Shown here one piece after another: positions 26,531-35,698 of a stretch of DNA of 64,000 bases. A program made the position numbers and the translations under genes. The stretch comes from Bacteroidota bacterium (GTDB lineage: Bacteria; Bacteroidota; Bacteroidia; Bacteroidales; VadinHA17). The stretch spans positions 39,570-103,569 of the forward strand of contig DRFJ01000056.1 in assembly GCA_011050615.1 (NCBI GenBank), read 5' to 3'. The notes beneath the pieces were generated by a model. It had not been told where the DNA came from. It saw nothing but the letters and a program-made list of their open reading frames with translations, and ran no database searches. Positions within the stretch are counted from its first letter, which is position 1. Every line of letters starts with the position of its first letter.

Positions 26531-28030
26531 ATGAAACTTCCCTCATCTTTTTACAATCCAATTACTTTAACTGGTAGTATTCTTGCCGGCTTAAGTCTTT
26601 CAATTATTGTTTTTTTTCTGATAGCAATGTCAATATTTGACTTTGGAGGCTCATATATAGGCCTGTTTATTTATATAGTCCTTCCTGTCTTCCTGATAAT
26701 CGGGCTTATATTGATCCCTGTTGGTATGATCCGTAAAGCGCGCAGGCAAAAAAAAATGGGCAGGGGGGAATTATCAAAAAGGATAATAATTGATCTTAAC
26801 AATAAAAAACACTGGAATGCTGTCGCATTTTTTGGCTTTGTCACACTAATCTTCCTTTTCCTTACCGGAATCGGGTCTTATGAGGCCTTCCACTATACCG
26901 AATCGAATGAGTTCTGTGGCATGTTATGCCATAAGGTGATGAAACCAGAATACGTTGCTTACCAGGATTCTCCTCATTCAAGGGTGGCATGTGTCGATTG
27001 CCACGTAGGGCCGGGCGCCGACTGGTTTGTCCGGAGTAAGCTCTCGGGAGTTTACCAGGTATATGCTGTTCTTGCAAAAAAATATCCGCAACCAATCCCG
27101 GTCCCCGTGGAAAATCTCAGACCTGCCCGTGAAACCTGCGAGGAATGCCACTGGCCCAATAAATTTTATTCCTGCCGCCTGCACAATGAGAAACATTACC
27201 TGGCTGATGAGAATAATACCGAATGGAATATACAACTGAAAATGAAGACAGGTCCTGAACATAGCACAGAAGGACTGACTGCAGGCATCCACTGGCATAT
27301 TAATCCTGATATAAGAATTGAATATATTGCGTCATCACACGACAGGGAAGCCCTTCCCTGGGTAAGGTATATTAATATAAACACAGGAGATACTGTTATC
27401 TATGAAGACATGATTGAGAAGCTTAATGCAGAGGCACAGGATAATCTTGAAATGAGATTGATGGATTGTATTGATTGCCATAACCGGCCCTCTCATCATT
27501 ACCTTCCCCCGCAGGAATTTACAGACCTGCTTATCGCTTCAGGCGAGATACCGGAGGAACTGCCAGGGGTAAAAAGCCTTGCCATGGAGGTTTTTAATAT
27601 ACAGTATGAAACCTTTGATAGTGCCACGATTGCAATCGAAAGAAGGCTTCCGGAGTACTATAAAGAGAATTACCCCGGAATATCCATAGGTGAGCCCGGG
27701 CTTATCGAACAGGCAATTACAGGCTTTAAGACAGGTTTTCAGAGGAATATTTTCCCTGAAATGAAAGCCAGCTGGGATGTATATCCCCATCAGGTCGGCC
27801 ATGTTGAATTCAACGGATGTTTCAGGTGTCACAACGGGAATCACCGCACCAGTGACGGGAACTTAATATCACGGGATTGCAATCTTTGCCATACAATACA
27901 GATGCAGGGGCCAGTTGATGACCTTCAGGTGGCATTATCCAATCAGTCACTTGAATTTATCCACCCTGTTGATATAGGTGAGGTCTGGAAGGAATATGCC
28001 TGTACCGAATGCCACAGGTACCTTTATTAG
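26531..28030 (+). CDS. NapC/NirT-type multiheme cytochrome c, membrane anchored
   Basis: 499 residues. Two N-terminal membrane helices (about 15-65) and a third (about 95-118) precede a periplasmic domain with seven haem motifs: an unusual CX3CH at C129-C133-H134, then CXXCH starting at 154, 203, 313, 430, 450 and 491. The first motif followed by Lys-Val-Met is the NapC/NrfH signature region. Such proteins take electrons from menaquinol and pass them to periplasmic reductases. No nitrite reductase or other partner is encoded nearby, so the acceptor is unknown. It suggests anaerobic or flexible respiration. Confidence 0.87.
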   Translation: MKLPSSFYNPITLTGSILAGLSLSIIVFFLIAMSIFDFGGSYIGLFIYIVLPVFLIIGLILIPVGMIRKARRQKKMGRGELSKRIIIDLNNKKHWNAVAFFGFVTLIFLFLTGIGSYEAFHYTESNEFCGMLCHKVMKPEYVAYQDSPHSRVACVDCHVGPGADWFVRSKLSGVYQVYAVLAKKYPQPIPVPVENLRPARETCEECHWPNKFYSCRLHNEKHYLADENNTEWNIQLKMKTGPEHSTEGLTAGIHWHINPDIRIEYIASSHDREALPWVRYININTGDTVIYEDMIEKLNAEAQDNLEMRLMDCIDCHNRPSHHYLPPQEFTDLLIASGEIPEELPGVKSLAMEVFNIQYETFDSATIAIERRLPEYYKENYPGISIGEPGLIEQAITGFKTGFQRNIFPEMKASWDVYPHQVGHVEFNGCFRCHNGNHRTSDGNLISRDCNLCHTIQMQGPVDDLQVALSNQSLEFIHPVDIGEVWKEYACTECHRYLY

Positions 28031-28081
28031 GCCTGTGCTATTTTTCATTAAATACCCACTGCGCTGTATTTACAAAAAAAG

Positions 28082-28154
28082 AGCCTCTCACGGGACTCGA
28101 ACCCGCGACCTGCTCATTACGAATGAGCTGCTCTACCGGCTGAGCTAAAGAGGC
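28082..28154 (-). tRNA. tRNA-Thr (anticodon CGT)
   Basis: 73 bases on the minus strand fold as a full cloverleaf: acceptor gcctctt/gagaggc (one G-T pair), D arm with tagctcagccggtagagca, anticodon stem gctca/tgagc with loop ttcgtaa giving anticodon CGT (reads ACG, threonine), and T arm gcggg-ttcgagt-cccgt. The CCA end is not encoded. It is a single tRNA, not in a cluster. Confidence 0.95.
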
Positions 28155-28254
28155 TTTTTAGATTCTGCAAATTTATAAAAAACAATAATTAGCGTGTCAA
28201 AAATGAATATTTTATTCCCATAGGTGCTGATGAGACAGGGAATAGCATGTATCT

Positions 28255-28641
28255 TTAAGCCCCATTATTCTTATTGGAAGCCACATGATCAAGTATTATC
28301 CATAGCAAATATGAAATAAGAAAAATGAAACCTCCATAAATGGTAGTTATCATTGAGATTTTGAGTCCGCCGGCAATAATGGCCGGGGAAACATCCATGG
28401 CTTTCTCTATTGCACCAAAGGCATGATATAGTCCAATTAACTGTCCAAGGATACCTGTAACAAAAGCAAAAAGCCCCAGGCTTTTTACGTATTTTAGTTT
28501 CTTCCTGGGTTCATTAATATCCTTGAAATCTCTTTTCAGTATTATCACCAGGTGATATATAGCAATTGCCAGGATAATGAAGAACAGGATGGTAAGGATT
28601 CCCATAAATAAGGGTCCGCCTTTGTAGAATAATTCAAACAT
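28255..28641 (-). CDS. Small MotA/TolQ/ExbB-like membrane protein
   Basis: 128 residues from the ATG at 28641 (a longer frame to 28728 would overlap the divergent gene and lacks family-like sequence). Three membrane helices; the last two flank Gly-Leu-Tyr-His-Ala-Phe-Gly-Ala-Ile and Gly-Gly-Leu-Lys-Ile-Ser-Met-Ile-Thr-Thr-Ile-Tyr-Gly, which resembles the proton-channel domain of MotA/TolQ/ExbB. It is shorter than true ExbB, and no ExbD partner is adjacent. It is divergent from the LytTR regulator at 28727, with 85 bases between. Confidence 0.65.
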   Translation of the reverse strand: MFELFYKGGPLFMGILTILFFIILAIAIYHLVIILKRDFKDINEPRKKLKYVKSLGLFAFVTGILGQLIGLYHAFGAIEKAMDVSPAIIAGGLKISMITTIYGGFIFLISYLLWIILDHVASNKNNGA

Positions 28642-28726
28642 GATAATAAAATTTTGGTTAATATTCATTAATCTCAAAGTTAGGTAATGGCAGCATGTCA
28701 GTGCAAGGTAGAAAACCTCCCAAAAC

Positions 28727-29533
28727 ATGCATTCCGTCGATTTTCAGGGCGGTAGTTTGGTGAAATACCCATTTTTGATGCATTTTTATACCGTGAAAAG
28801 GTACTTCGATATAATATTCTGGCTTGCTGTTTCCATAATACTTGTAATTGTATTCGGGAATTCAGCAGGAAGCTATATCTATGCTTTCTGCTACGTGTCT
28901 TTTTTTATTCCGACAATAATTACAACCTCATGGGTCATTAATTCAATCCTGGTTCCCGTCTTTCTGTTAAAAAAACAATATTTAAAATTCTTCATTTACC
29001 TCGCATGTACTTTCATAATCTCGATTGATCTTGTATTAATCCTTGTATTATCTGCCTTCTTAATCCTGGCATATTATGACTTTAATAATCTGTGGTCCAT
29101 GATGACCGATTTCCGACTGATGCCATTCATAACCTATCTGGTAGTTTTAGTCAACGCATTTATATCCTTGGTACGGCAGTACAATAAATTGCATTCGCTA
29201 ACCGGATCAGACAACGACGGAAGGAATGAATTCATTACCGTCAGGGCAGAAAGGAAAAACAGGAGGATAGAGCGTGAATCAATTTTATATATTGAAAGTA
29301 TGGCTGACTATGTAAGGATTTTCCTTGAGGGTGGAGAAAGAATTATCACAAGGACAAAAATAAGCCTGTTCGATACCATGCTTGGTGATAATTACCTGAG
29401 AATACACAGGTCTTATATCGTGAATGTCAATAAAATTGAATCATTTACCAGGGAGAATATCATTATCTCCGGTAAAGAAATACCCGTAAGCAGAACCTAC
29501 AAGGACAGGGTCATTGAGGTACTGAGTAAATAA
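28727..29533 (+). CDS. LytTR-family DNA-binding regulator with membrane domain
   Basis: 268 residues as drawn; a second in-frame ATG at 28778 is equally possible. Four or five N-terminal hydrophobic helices (about 25-150) are followed by a C-terminal LytTR domain (about 165-268) with the characteristic Ile-Leu-Tyr-Ile-Glu-Ser, Arg-Thr-Lys-Ile-Ser-Leu and Leu-Arg-Ile-His-Arg-Ser-Tyr-Ile-Val-Asn motifs. LytTR domains bind DNA; fused to a membrane domain they form one-component sensors. The likeliest target is the divergent ExbB-like gene, by analogy with LytTR regulatory systems in which the partner is an adjacent membrane protein. The signal is unknown. Confidence 0.88.
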   Translation: MHSVDFQGGSLVKYPFLMHFYTVKRYFDIIFWLAVSIILVIVFGNSAGSYIYAFCYVSFFIPTIITTSWVINSILVPVFLLKKQYLKFFIYLACTFIISIDLVLILVLSAFLILAYYDFNNLWSMMTDFRLMPFITYLVVLVNAFISLVRQYNKLHSLTGSDNDGRNEFITVRAERKNRRIERESILYIESMADYVRIFLEGGERIITRTKISLFDTMLGDNYLRIHRSYIVNVNKIESFTRENIIISGKEIPVSRTYKDRVIEVLSK

Positions 29534-29548
29534 GAACCTGCCTCATTA

Positions 29549-29731
29549 TTACATCAGCATCTTGTCAAATGCGTGATAAACAAGGAAAACAGGCCATACA
29601 AGAGCCTTCAGAAAACCCAGCACCCCCATCCAGAAACCTGTGGCGACTGAAATAAAATAGATTGCTGCTCCAATGAAGCCAAGTCCGTAAATGGCACTTG
29701 CGGGAGCACTCTTTTGAACGTCTTTTGCCAT
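29549..29731 (-). CDS. Small conserved two-helix membrane protein
   Basis: 60 residues, with Ser-Ala-Ile-Tyr-Gly-Leu-Gly-Phe-Ile-Gly-Ala-Ala and Phe-Trp-Met-Gly-Val-Leu-Gly-Phe-Leu-Lys-Ala, a pattern I recognise from small uncharacterised membrane proteins found in several phyla. Two hydrophobic helices with a short loop are predicted. It ends 15 bases from the convergent LytTR gene. No function can be given. Confidence 0.65.
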   Translation of the reverse strand: MAKDVQKSAPASAIYGLGFIGAAIYFISVATGFWMGVLGFLKALVWPVFLVYHAFDKMLM

Positions 29732-29743
29732 GATCAGTAAGTT

Positions 29744-29917
29744 TTATGTTAAATGAAATATATTAAGAAAAAAGTGAGTGGCAACTGTCAGCGTCTTGTG
29801 AACGGCAAACAGAGCCTTTTTATATGGCCTTGATTTTATTCTGAGATATATGCCGGATATAATAATTATCGGCAATAAAATGACGGCTATGAGCATTCTA
29901 GGAAGTATTGGCTTCAT
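29744..29917 (-). CDS. Short membrane protein, possibly a truncated gene
   Basis: 57 residues from the ATG at 29917. One long hydrophobic helix, then Arg-Pro-Tyr-Lys-Lys-Ala-Leu-Phe-Ala-Val-His-Lys-Thr-Leu. The Pro-Tyr-x-Lys-x-x-x-x-x-His-Lys pattern is usually followed by three more helices in four-helix membrane proteins of about 125 residues; here the frame stops soon after. It may therefore be the front part of a broken gene. It lies 12 bases upstream of the 60-residue gene on the same strand. Confidence 0.4.
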   Translation of the reverse strand: MKPILPRMLIAVILLPIIIISGIYLRIKSRPYKKALFAVHKTLTVATHFFLNIFHLT

Positions 29918-30048
29918 AAAGACCTGTATAATTAATATCAAAAATACAAATAAAATCAGAATACACTGATTAAGTGTCAGGGCAGGCCGGCTTTTTGTAT
30001 AAGATTAAAAAATATTGTATTTATGTCCTGGTTAAATCCCGGCATATA

Positions 30049-31227
30049 ATGAATAAAGGGCGAATTGCTTCCATTGACATTTTCAGGGCACTCACCATGC
30101 TGCTGATGATTTTTGTAAATGACTTCTGGACTCTGCATGATATACCATCATGGCTTGAACATGCTGCAGCTGGTGAAGACAGACTGGGCTTCTCTGACAT
30201 TATCTTCCCTGCCTTCCTCTTCATAGTGGGACTATCCATCCCTTTTGCAATAGATGCAAGGTTCAGGAAAGGACAAAGCAGAATACAGGTTTTTATTCAT
30301 ATACTCCAGCGTAGTGCGGCACTTGTAATAATGGGATTTTTCATGGTTAATCTGGAAAATTTTCATCCCGGTGTTCCCCGCTACTTAAAAGCAGTCTGGG
30401 AAGTGTTAATGGTAACAGCCTTTCTCCTCATATGGAATAATTATAAGAACCCGGGATGGACAAAAAAAATACCGGTCATCTACTTACAACTCGCCGGTTT
30501 TCTATTATTGGTTGTCCTGGCAATTACCTACAAAGGGGGTATGCCTGGCGACCCTCAGTGGATGAAAACTCACTGGTGGGGGATACTGGGCCTGATAGGC
30601 TGGGCCTACCTGCTGTGTGCCCTGGTATACCTGCTTGCAGGAGCCAGGATATGGCTGATAATGCCAATCTGGATAATATTATATGTTCTTAACGTCCAGG
30701 AGTTTACCGGCCTGCCATGGACCTCTTCCCCTGTAAGGCTCGTTGTAAGTGCATCCAACCATGCCCTGGTAATGAGTGGGGTACTTGCATCTGTATTCTA
30801 TAAAAAACTGAATGAGTCGGGCAGAATAAAGCTGTTCATAAGTCTGTTAATGATTCTGGCAACAATTTCCTTATTGTACGGATTTGCTGCAAGGCCTGAA
30901 TGGGGCATATCAAAAATACGGGCCACGCCATCATGGACCGCCATATGTGCCGGTATAAGCCTTGCCTTTTTTGCCGGTATGTATTGGATTGCGGATATCA
31001 GGAACAGGACAGGCTGGGCAAGATTTATGATGCCTGCCGGAAGAAGCACCCTTACCTGTTACCTTGTTCCTTATATAATATATCCTACCCTGGGATCCCT
31101 TATCATGATGATCCCTGCTTCCCTGGCAGGAGGTATTATTGGCCTGATAAAATCTATGATCTTTGCCCTCCTTGTGGTCTGGATCACAGGGTTACTGGAA
31201 AAAATCAATATACGGCTGAAAATTTGA
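30049..31227 (+). CDS. DUF5009/HGSNAT-like membrane acyltransferase
   Basis: 392 residues from the ATG at 30049, which begins with the family's start (Arg-Ile-Ala-Ser-Ile-Asp-Ile-Phe-Arg-Ala-Leu-Thr-Met). Ten to eleven membrane helices. The conserved Asn-Asp-Phe-Trp and the Ser-Asp-Ile-Ile-Phe-Pro-Ala-Phe-Leu-Phe-Ile-Val-Gly loop are those of DUF5009/DUF1624 proteins related to heparan-alpha-glucosaminide N-acetyltransferase, which carries acetyl groups across a membrane to glucosamine ends. In Bacteroidetes such proteins often lie near glycan-use genes; the sialidase 3 kb away would fit, but the substrate is unknown. Confidence 0.85.
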   Translation: MNKGRIASIDIFRALTMLLMIFVNDFWTLHDIPSWLEHAAAGEDRLGFSDIIFPAFLFIVGLSIPFAIDARFRKGQSRIQVFIHILQRSAALVIMGFFMVNLENFHPGVPRYLKAVWEVLMVTAFLLIWNNYKNPGWTKKIPVIYLQLAGFLLLVVLAITYKGGMPGDPQWMKTHWWGILGLIGWAYLLCALVYLLAGARIWLIMPIWIILYVLNVQEFTGLPWTSSPVRLVVSASNHALVMSGVLASVFYKKLNESGRIKLFISLLMILATISLLYGFAARPEWGISKIRATPSWTAICAGISLAFFAGMYWIADIRNRTGWARFMMPAGRSTLTCYLVPYIIYPTLGSLIMMIPASLAGGIIGLIKSMIFALLVVWITGLLEKINIRLKI

Positions 31228-31420
31228 CAGGCAGATTCATTTTGCTTCCCTCATCAGACCGGTATCTGCAGTGTATATGCCCGGTCATTAACTAAAAAGT
31301 AATCAATAGATTTCAATTATGTTCAAATTTATTTAATAACTTGGCATCAGATTATTAAACCTGACACAGGTTTGATGTTACAGGTTACAGGGTAAAAGCA
31401 CTTAAGAATCAAATACATAT

Positions 31421-32266
31421 ATGGGGTTTACCACAAGGATATTTTCGCATATCAGGTCTGGCATGTCAACTGAAAAGTATTATAAATCCATGAACCAGGC
31501 TCTGGCACGACTGAACCAGGAATACACGATGTTACATTATCCCTACCATGTAAGAAATGATGAAAGTTTTTTTGATGCACAGAAAAACCTGACAGATTAC
31601 TGTATGTCACTCTTACCCCCGGTTCAGGGAAAGGATATTCTCGAGATTGGTTGTGGTAACGGTATACAGGCCAATTACATTCTTAAACAATATTCCCCGG
31701 CATCATTGACGGCTATCGATCTGAATAATTCAAACATTGAAATTGCCAGGCTTGAAGCACAGAAAGATGGGATTGCAAATATTAAGTTTCATATAGATGA
31801 TGCTCAGAAATTAGCCACAATAGAAACTAATTCCATAGATTATATAATCAACATTGAAAGCGCCTTCCATTACCCTGATAAGCCATCTTTCTTCAGGGAG
31901 ATATTCAGGGTGCTGAAGCCCGGAGGAACTTACCTTATAGCAGATGTACTGACCACCCGCAGGAAAAGAAATTTTATTAAAAACTACTGGAAAAGAAGGA
32001 TGCATTTACATCACTGGTTAAAAAGCAATTATGAAGAAGAACTGCCAAAAGCCAATTTGAGAATTGATTCTTTTGCAGATATTACTCATAGTGTAATACA
32101 AAGTTTCAGTAATTACCGGCACTGGCTCAGGACAATGGAGAGAGATAATTTTATTGAAGATCTCCTTCTGAAATTGTACTATACCATCCATGTACGATTA
32201 AATATACACCTGCTTCGAACCAGGAGAAAATATTGTGTTATTGTTGGAAGTAAACAGGCTATCTAA
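31421..32266 (+). CDS. SAM-dependent methyltransferase (class I)
   Basis: 281 residues. Motif I (Asp-Ile-Leu-Glu-Ile-Gly-Cys-Gly-Asn-Gly) near residue 68, an acidic end of strand 2 (Ala-Ile-Asp-Leu-Asn) and a motif Leu-Lys-Pro-Gly-Gly-Thr-Tyr near 165 define a Rossmann-fold SAM methyltransferase of the ubiE/sterol-methyltransferase-like group. It has about 45 extra basic residues at each end. The substrate is unknown. It stands alone; the last 4 bases overlap the convergent antiporter gene. A 7-bp hairpin around 31355 lies in the 190-base gap upstream but is not terminator-like. Confidence 0.85.
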   Translation: MGFTTRIFSHIRSGMSTEKYYKSMNQALARLNQEYTMLHYPYHVRNDESFFDAQKNLTDYCMSLLPPVQGKDILEIGCGNGIQANYILKQYSPASLTAIDLNNSNIEIARLEAQKDGIANIKFHIDDAQKLATIETNSIDYIINIESAFHYPDKPSFFREIFRVLKPGGTYLIADVLTTRRKRNFIKNYWKRRMHLHHWLKSNYEEELPKANLRIDSFADITHSVIQSFSNYRHWLRTMERDNFIEDLLLKLYYTIHVRLNIHLLRTRRKYCVIVGSKQAI

Positions 32267-33732
32267 CTAATATATCCCAGGAAGAGGTATATGAGGGCTG
32301 TTGCCAGTCCGGCTGTGAGGGCATAGGGGAGCTGTGTCCTGACATGGTCTATATGGTCACTGGCAGAAGCCATACTGGAAATAAGTGTTGTGTCGGATAT
32401 CGGAGAGCAATGGTCACCAAAAACACCCCCGCCCAGTGCTGCGGCTATAACCAGCGGTATGTGGGCATCCATGCTATGGGCAACCGGGACGGCAATAGCT
32501 ATCATGATGGCAAAAGTACCCCAGGAGGTGCCTGTTGAGAACGCGATAAAACAACTTGTAAGAAATACCAGCAAGGGTGCAAGCGAGGGTGAAAGCCAGT
32601 GGTGGGTGATCCTGGCAACATATTCACCTGTACCCAGTTCATTGCAGAGGTTGCCAATGGCAAAGGCAAGAACCATAAGCAAGGCCATGGATACCATGCC
32701 TGACATACCCTTCAATGCTGTAGATGCGAGCTCTTTCAAACTGAGTATCTTCTGCAGTCTGAAAGCAATTGCACTTATAAACAGGGAGATAAGCACTGAG
32801 TAAAGAACCGATTCGGCTCCTGATGATTCCCCGATGGCCTTTATTGCATGATTGAGAAAGGTGACAGAGGCATCAGCCCCGATATAAGGCCATCCGGTAT
32901 ATACAAGCATGAGAGGCATTGCCAGCACCATTATTCCCACCGGTAGAAGCATGTTTATTGCCCGTTCAGGCCTGTCCTTAATGGCTTCCATCATGGTTAT
33001 ATCTGCTGAGACCATTGGTGTGGCCCCGTCGCGCAATGGTTTTCCTTCATCCCGTGCCCTTTTCTCTGCCTTCTTCATGGGCCCGAAATCGCGGCCTGTC
33101 CTTATAATGATAAATACCATTATCACTGCAAGAATGGGATAAACATTATAGGGTATGGCTGAAACGAGTGTAAGGAAGGGTTGGTCAAAACCCTGTACCA
33201 GCAATAAACCCATTATAAATCCTCCCCAGGCATTCAGCGGGATCAGGATGCTTGAAGGTGCTGAAGTGGAGTCGGCCAGGTAGGCCAGCTTCTCGCGGGA
33301 TATGCGCAGTTTGTCAGTCAGTGGCCTGAAAAGAGTGCCAACGGTGAGTGCTGAAATATTTGATTCAACAAATATTAACAGGCCGGTCAGGGCTGCCCAG
33401 TATTGTAACTTACGGGTCGACTGCTGATGGTTTTGCAGCCTGGCATTTATCCATTTTGTAAAACCGCTGACCCCGCCTGAACGCTGCATGAAAGCTATAA
33501 GGGAGCCAATCAGCAGTGTGAATATGACCGTCTGTGTACTGCCCGCATTCTTGAATACATCAACGATGGCTGTCACGGTGGCAGTGGAACCTGCAAGGAG
33601 ATTACCGCCTTTAATGATCACCCATCCGGCCCATATACCAAGGCCAAGGGAGATGAACACCTGGCGTGTTCGTATGGCAAGGACAATTGCCAGGAGGGGA
33701 GGTATTATTGACCAGAAACCGTAATCAGTCAT
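32263..33732 (-). CDS. NhaC-family Na+/H+ antiporter
   Basis: 489 residues with about eleven to twelve membrane helices. The Ser-Asp-Thr-Thr-Leu-Ile-Ser-Ser near 450, Gly-Asp-His-Cys-Ser-Pro-Ile just before it, and Thr-Gly-Thr-Ser-Trp-Gly-Thr are the NhaC/YqkI signatures. Members exchange Na+ for H+ or, in some branches, malate/lactate or amino acids, so the exact exchange is uncertain. The product is in the inner membrane. The gene follows the sialidase by 15 bases on the same strand and may share its transcript. Confidence 0.9.
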   Translation of the reverse strand: MTDYGFWSIIPPLLAIVLAIRTRQVFISLGLGIWAGWVIIKGGNLLAGSTATVTAIVDVFKNAGSTQTVIFTLLIGSLIAFMQRSGGVSGFTKWINARLQNHQQSTRKLQYWAALTGLLIFVESNISALTVGTLFRPLTDKLRISREKLAYLADSTSAPSSILIPLNAWGGFIMGLLLVQGFDQPFLTLVSAIPYNVYPILAVIMVFIIIRTGRDFGPMKKAEKRARDEGKPLRDGATPMVSADITMMEAIKDRPERAINMLLPVGIMVLAMPLMLVYTGWPYIGADASVTFLNHAIKAIGESSGAESVLYSVLISLFISAIAFRLQKILSLKELASTALKGMSGMVSMALLMVLAFAIGNLCNELGTGEYVARITHHWLSPSLAPLLVFLTSCFIAFSTGTSWGTFAIMIAIAVPVAHSMDAHIPLVIAAALGGGVFGDHCSPISDTTLISSMASASDHIDHVRTQLPYALTAGLATALIYLFLGYIS

Positions 33733-33747
33733 AGCTTTTCAATCTGT

Positions 33748-35325
33748 TCAGAACCTGTGACCTAACTTCAGACTAAGCATAGGCCTATGGTAAAATCCGG
33801 TTCTGTAAGGTTCATAATCGCCCTGGTGGTAATCAGCAATCTTCTGCAATGAGTAAGCTGCATCAACAGCTATATTCATACCTCTGGGATTCAGATAATG
33901 CAGTCCGATGGGAATATACACTACAGTATAGTCTGTGCGGGTGAGAAGATTTAATACAAAATACCCTGTATGCAGGCCGGTGTATGGCGACAATCTGCCT
34001 GCTGAGGTCTCCGGTGGATTTTTTAGAAAGTGGTAATTTAAACCACCTTCAACTCCGGCTGTAAGAAATATCGATCCTGATATTTCGGCACTCAGCCCGG
34101 GACTGATAAAGGCATCAAAAGCAATACCTCCTGCCAGCAGACTGTTTCCTTTGGCCGCGATCCCAAACCGTCTGCTGCGCCTGGTAGTCTCTCTCATGGT
34201 CTCCGGTGACACCTTTGCAAATACAATTGACTCATACGGATTATTTATACCGGCTTCATACAAAACGGCAACATGCCCCTCATCGGTAATGTCCAGGTCG
34301 GAATATGCTGAGGGTCCTTTATACAGCACAATGCTGTCAGACCATGATTTTCCTTCATTATAGCTCGCTTTGAGGGTCATATTCTCACGTCTCTCCCCAG
34401 AGGCGGGGTTACTGAAAAAGATGATACCATTTCTCCCATCTCCGGGCCTGCTGTAGCCTTCAGTGGCTGCCTGGCATATGGGTTCAACAAGAGTCTTGTC
34501 AAACCGCTGCTTATACCATCGAATTCCACCGTTGTCACTGAAGGCTATCTGCCTGTGCCTCATTGACGGATCATAGTTACGCATATTCAGCATGATTCTT
34601 CCACCGGATAATTCAACAACCTGGCATTCATTCACCATATGTTCAGGAGTACGTCCTCCAAGCTTCCATGTTTTACCCTTATCATCCGAATAAATGATAT
34701 GAGAGTAGTAATGTTTTGTTTCGGCCTCAATATGGTCACAGGGTATTATTAAGCGGTTTTTAAAAGGTCCGTTCTTAATTTGAATCCCGCTGCCGGGACC
34801 TGTGGCGTACCAGGTCCATGCTGACTTTTTTACATATTCTGTTATTTCAACAGGCTTGCTCCAGCTTATTCCGTCATCCGATGAAGACAGTACGAATATC
34901 CTGCGTGTATCAATTGCGGTCTGATTGATGATTTCATGTTCAGTATCCTCACCATTACTCCATGTACCCAGCAGCCATATGGTTCCTGTCTCCCTGTCTG
35001 CAACCATGCAGGGATTGCCGCATGTATTGCTGCCATCATCCCATATTACCTCCTGCCTGCTCCATGTTTTTCCATGGTCTTCTGATCTCTTAATGATGAG
35101 ATCAATATCCCCGCTGTCACCACTGCTGTTTTTTCTTCCTTCACATACCGCGAGTATTGTTCCATGGGTGCTAACAGCAATAGAAGGGATCCGGTATGTA
35201 TGATAGCCGTCCAGGCCACTTATAAATAATTTTTGTCCGGAAGGACCTGTACTGACCTGTCCGGGCGCAACTGCCGATAGTATTATTGATATTAAATACA
35301 GCAGGATTATAGCGGGTTTAACCAT
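33748..35325 (-). CDS. Exo-alpha-sialidase with extra C-terminal barrel-like domain
   Basis: 525 residues with a signal peptide (about 1-20). The catalytic six-bladed propeller (about 30-385) has a Tyr-Arg-Ile-Pro motif at 44-47 (the first Arg of the triad) and five Asp-boxes (Ser-x-Asp-x-Gly-x-Thr-Trp and variants). It releases terminal sialic acid from glycans. Residues from about 385 to the end are different: alternating short strands with aromatic residues and turns, ending in Leu-Lys-Leu-Gly-His-Arg-Phe, a C-terminal aromatic as in outer-membrane beta-barrels. Ordinary sialidases stop near 390. Fucose genes at 49-53 kb make mucin-type glycan use plausible. Confidence 0.88.
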   Translation of the reverse strand: MVKPAIILLYLISIILSAVAPGQVSTGPSGQKLFISGLDGYHTYRIPSIAVSTHGTILAVCEGRKNSSGDSGDIDLIIKRSEDHGKTWSRQEVIWDDGSNTCGNPCMVADRETGTIWLLGTWSNGEDTEHEIINQTAIDTRRIFVLSSSDDGISWSKPVEITEYVKKSAWTWYATGPGSGIQIKNGPFKNRLIIPCDHIEAETKHYYSHIIYSDDKGKTWKLGGRTPEHMVNECQVVELSGGRIMLNMRNYDPSMRHRQIAFSDNGGIRWYKQRFDKTLVEPICQAATEGYSRPGDGRNGIIFFSNPASGERRENMTLKASYNEGKSWSDSIVLYKGPSAYSDLDITDEGHVAVLYEAGINNPYESIVFAKVSPETMRETTRRSRRFGIAAKGNSLLAGGIAFDAFISPGLSAEISGSIFLTAGVEGGLNYHFLKNPPETSAGRLSPYTGLHTGYFVLNLLTRTDYTVVYIPIGLHYLNPRGMNIAVDAAYSLQKIADYHQGDYEPYRTGFYHRPMLSLKLGHRF

Positions 35326-35368
35326 TTCTTCAGGTATTGGTAAGTAGCTAATATAGTAAAATTTATAA

Positions 35369-35698
35369 CTTCCCCGCCTTTATCTGTCTTCCGGCATCAA
35401 CGGATTTAATTTCAAACCGGTTATACGTGCGGTGAATAACTCAACTGCCGGGACGGTGCAGGGAATTGCGAGTGATACCACAGCGGTAGCCCTGAAAGAT
35501 GCATCAGTCTGGACCATGGCCGATACAACAGTATCAACCGCTTACACTGATACAACCGGCTTTTACGCCCTGCCGGGCATACCTGAAGGGACATACTCCC
35601 TTCATGCCACGAAGGAGAATTATGATACGGTGATGTATGATAATGTCGTAGTGAAAGCTGCCAATCTTACGGCAAGGGATTTTGTACCGACTCCCTAG
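35369..35698 (+). pseudogene. 3' fragment of a DUF4382-type lipoprotein gene
   Basis: The frame opens just after a TAA at 35366 and runs to TAG at 35698 (109 codons). It has no ATG and no signal, but reads straight into a Lys-Pro-Val-Ile-Arg-Ala-Val segment and then a carboxypeptidase-regulatory-like beta sandwich (Thr-Asp-Thr-Thr-Gly-Phe-Tyr-Ala-Leu-Pro-Gly-Ile-Pro-Glu-Gly-Thr-Tyr). That succession is what follows the DUF4382 domain in Bacteroidetes lipoproteins. The signal and most of the DUF4382 domain are missing, so I read this as a truncated gene. A GTG at 35432 could in principle start an 88-residue remnant. Confidence 0.6.
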
